A stretch of 64,000 bases of DNA from Melissococcus plutonius ATCC 35311. GTDB taxonomy: Bacteria > Bacillota > Bacilli > Lactobacillales > Enterococcaceae. The translations under genes and the position numbers were made by a program. The notes under the pieces are model-generated. The model searched no databases. It saw nothing but the letters and a program-made list of their open reading frames with translations, and had not been told where the DNA came from. The stretch covers positions 1,225,001-1,289,000 of the forward strand of contig NC_015516.1 in NCBI RefSeq assembly GCF_000270185.1, in the 5' to 3' direction. Below, one piece after another: positions 63,591 through 64,000 of the stretch (within the stretch, counting starts at the first letter, position 1; each line of letters begins with the position of its first letter).

Positions 63591-64000
63591 TTATCCTAAA
63601 AATTCTTTTAAATCTTGTAAAATATCCTCAAAGGGTAATTCTTTTATTGGTAATTTTTTAGGGAATACTTTTAAAATTTTATTACTATAGTTTGCAGCAA
63701 TCAATCGACGATCTAATACCAATAGCGCACCTCGATCCTCCTTAGAGCGAATTAATCTACCCAACGCTTGCCTAAGTTTTAAAGCAGCTTTAGGCAAGGA
63801 TACTTCATTAAATGGCTGAAGTCCCTTGGCTTCCAAGTAAGTATATTTTGCCTTGATAGAAGGTCTATTCGGATTCTCAAAGGGCAATCTAGTTACAATT
63901 AATAATTGTAATGTATCTCCTGGTAGGTCTATCCCTTCCCAAAAGCTATCTGCACCCAGTAGAACACATTTCTTAGATTGCATGAAACGTCTTAAAATTT
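63591..64000 (-). CDS. dinG: DinG-family helicase, C-terminal part (runs off the window)
   Basis: The frame is open to the window edge (ILRRFMQSKK..), so only the last 136 or so codons are seen. Helicase motifs V and VI of XPD/DinG type: GADSFWEGIDLPGD, IVTRLPFENP, and ALGRLIRSKEDRGALLVLDRR. Firmicutes homologues usually carry an N-terminal DnaQ-like exonuclease domain, which would lie outside the window. Followed by the TseB-like gene. Confidence 0.92.
   Translation of the reverse strand, partial: ILRRFMQSKKCVLLGADSFWEGIDLPGDTLQLLIVTRLPFENPNRPSIKAKYTYLEAKGLQPFNEVSLPKAALKLRQALGRLIRSKEDRGALLVLDRRLIAANYSNKILKVFPKKLPIKELPFEDILQDLKEFLG

Overview
The window is a strongly AT-rich, low-GC Firmicutes chromosome segment of Enterococcaceae type. 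The pointers are the ebsA/ebsC pair, the lspA-rluD-pyrR-pyrP-pyrB-pyrC-carAB-pyrKDFE order, the fba-murA-rho-rpmE2 block, luxS, an Apf-type LysM secreted protein and lactic-type arabinose genes. The number of recently broken genes next to intact neighbours suggests a genome in decay. Melissococcus plutonius is my best guess at the organism; this is inference from gene content and base composition, not a database match. I saw no rRNA, tRNA, CRISPR array, insertion sequence or prophage.

Layout. 0.1-4.4 kb: a lysozyme-like protein, then an alpha/beta hydrolase translationally coupled to a frameshifted mprF. 4.7-17.9 kb (minus strand): lspA, rluD and the pyrimidine operon behind a PyrR-controlled attenuator; every step is present except aspartate carbamoyltransferase (pyrB), which carries two 1-nt deletions, an internal deletion and a stop codon. 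18.2-22.5 kb: fhs, ebsA, ebsC/ybaK and an rRNA methyltransferase. 22.8-28.7 kb: ltaS, an FtsX-like permease with a degenerate ABC ATPase, and a convergent two-component system. 28.9-33.7 kb: sparse region with a small membrane protein, an anchored protein, a split rqcH and a tiny stand-alone transcription unit. 33.7-41.4 kb: membrane protein, HAD phosphatase, yutD-like, ogt, amaP with a frameshifted DUF2273 partner, an AI-2E-type permease and RNase J2. 42.2-44.6 kb: luxS and pyruvate oxidase. 44.8-53.0 kb: a frameshifted CsbD-like gene, an esterase-like protein, then araD, araB, araR, a frameshifted secreted endo-arabinanase and galM. 53.3-64 kb: Apf-like protein, rpmE2, rho, murA, fba, Bax inhibitor-1 family protein, murC, a disordered unknown protein, a TseB-like protein and the 3' part of dinG.

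How it fits together. Several loci build or modify the envelope: LTA synthesis (ltaS), phospholipid lysinylation (mprF), peptidoglycan precursors (murA, murC), lipoprotein maturation (lspA), and secreted or anchored wall proteins (lysozyme-like, Apf-like, TseB-like). De novo UMP synthesis looks blocked at one step while the uracil permease and PyrR control remain, predicting dependence on preformed pyrimidines or on carbamoylaspartate/dihydroorotate/orotate. The arabinose locus keeps regulator, kinase, epimerase and operators, but araA and a transporter are not in the window and the polymer-degrading enzyme is frameshifted. Seven genes (mprF, pyrB, an ABC ATPase, rqcH, DUF2273, csbD, abnA) are interrupted. 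In six of them the break is a single 1-nt indel in or next to a homopolymer run, so slippage-driven decay, phase variation and sequencing error must be told apart.
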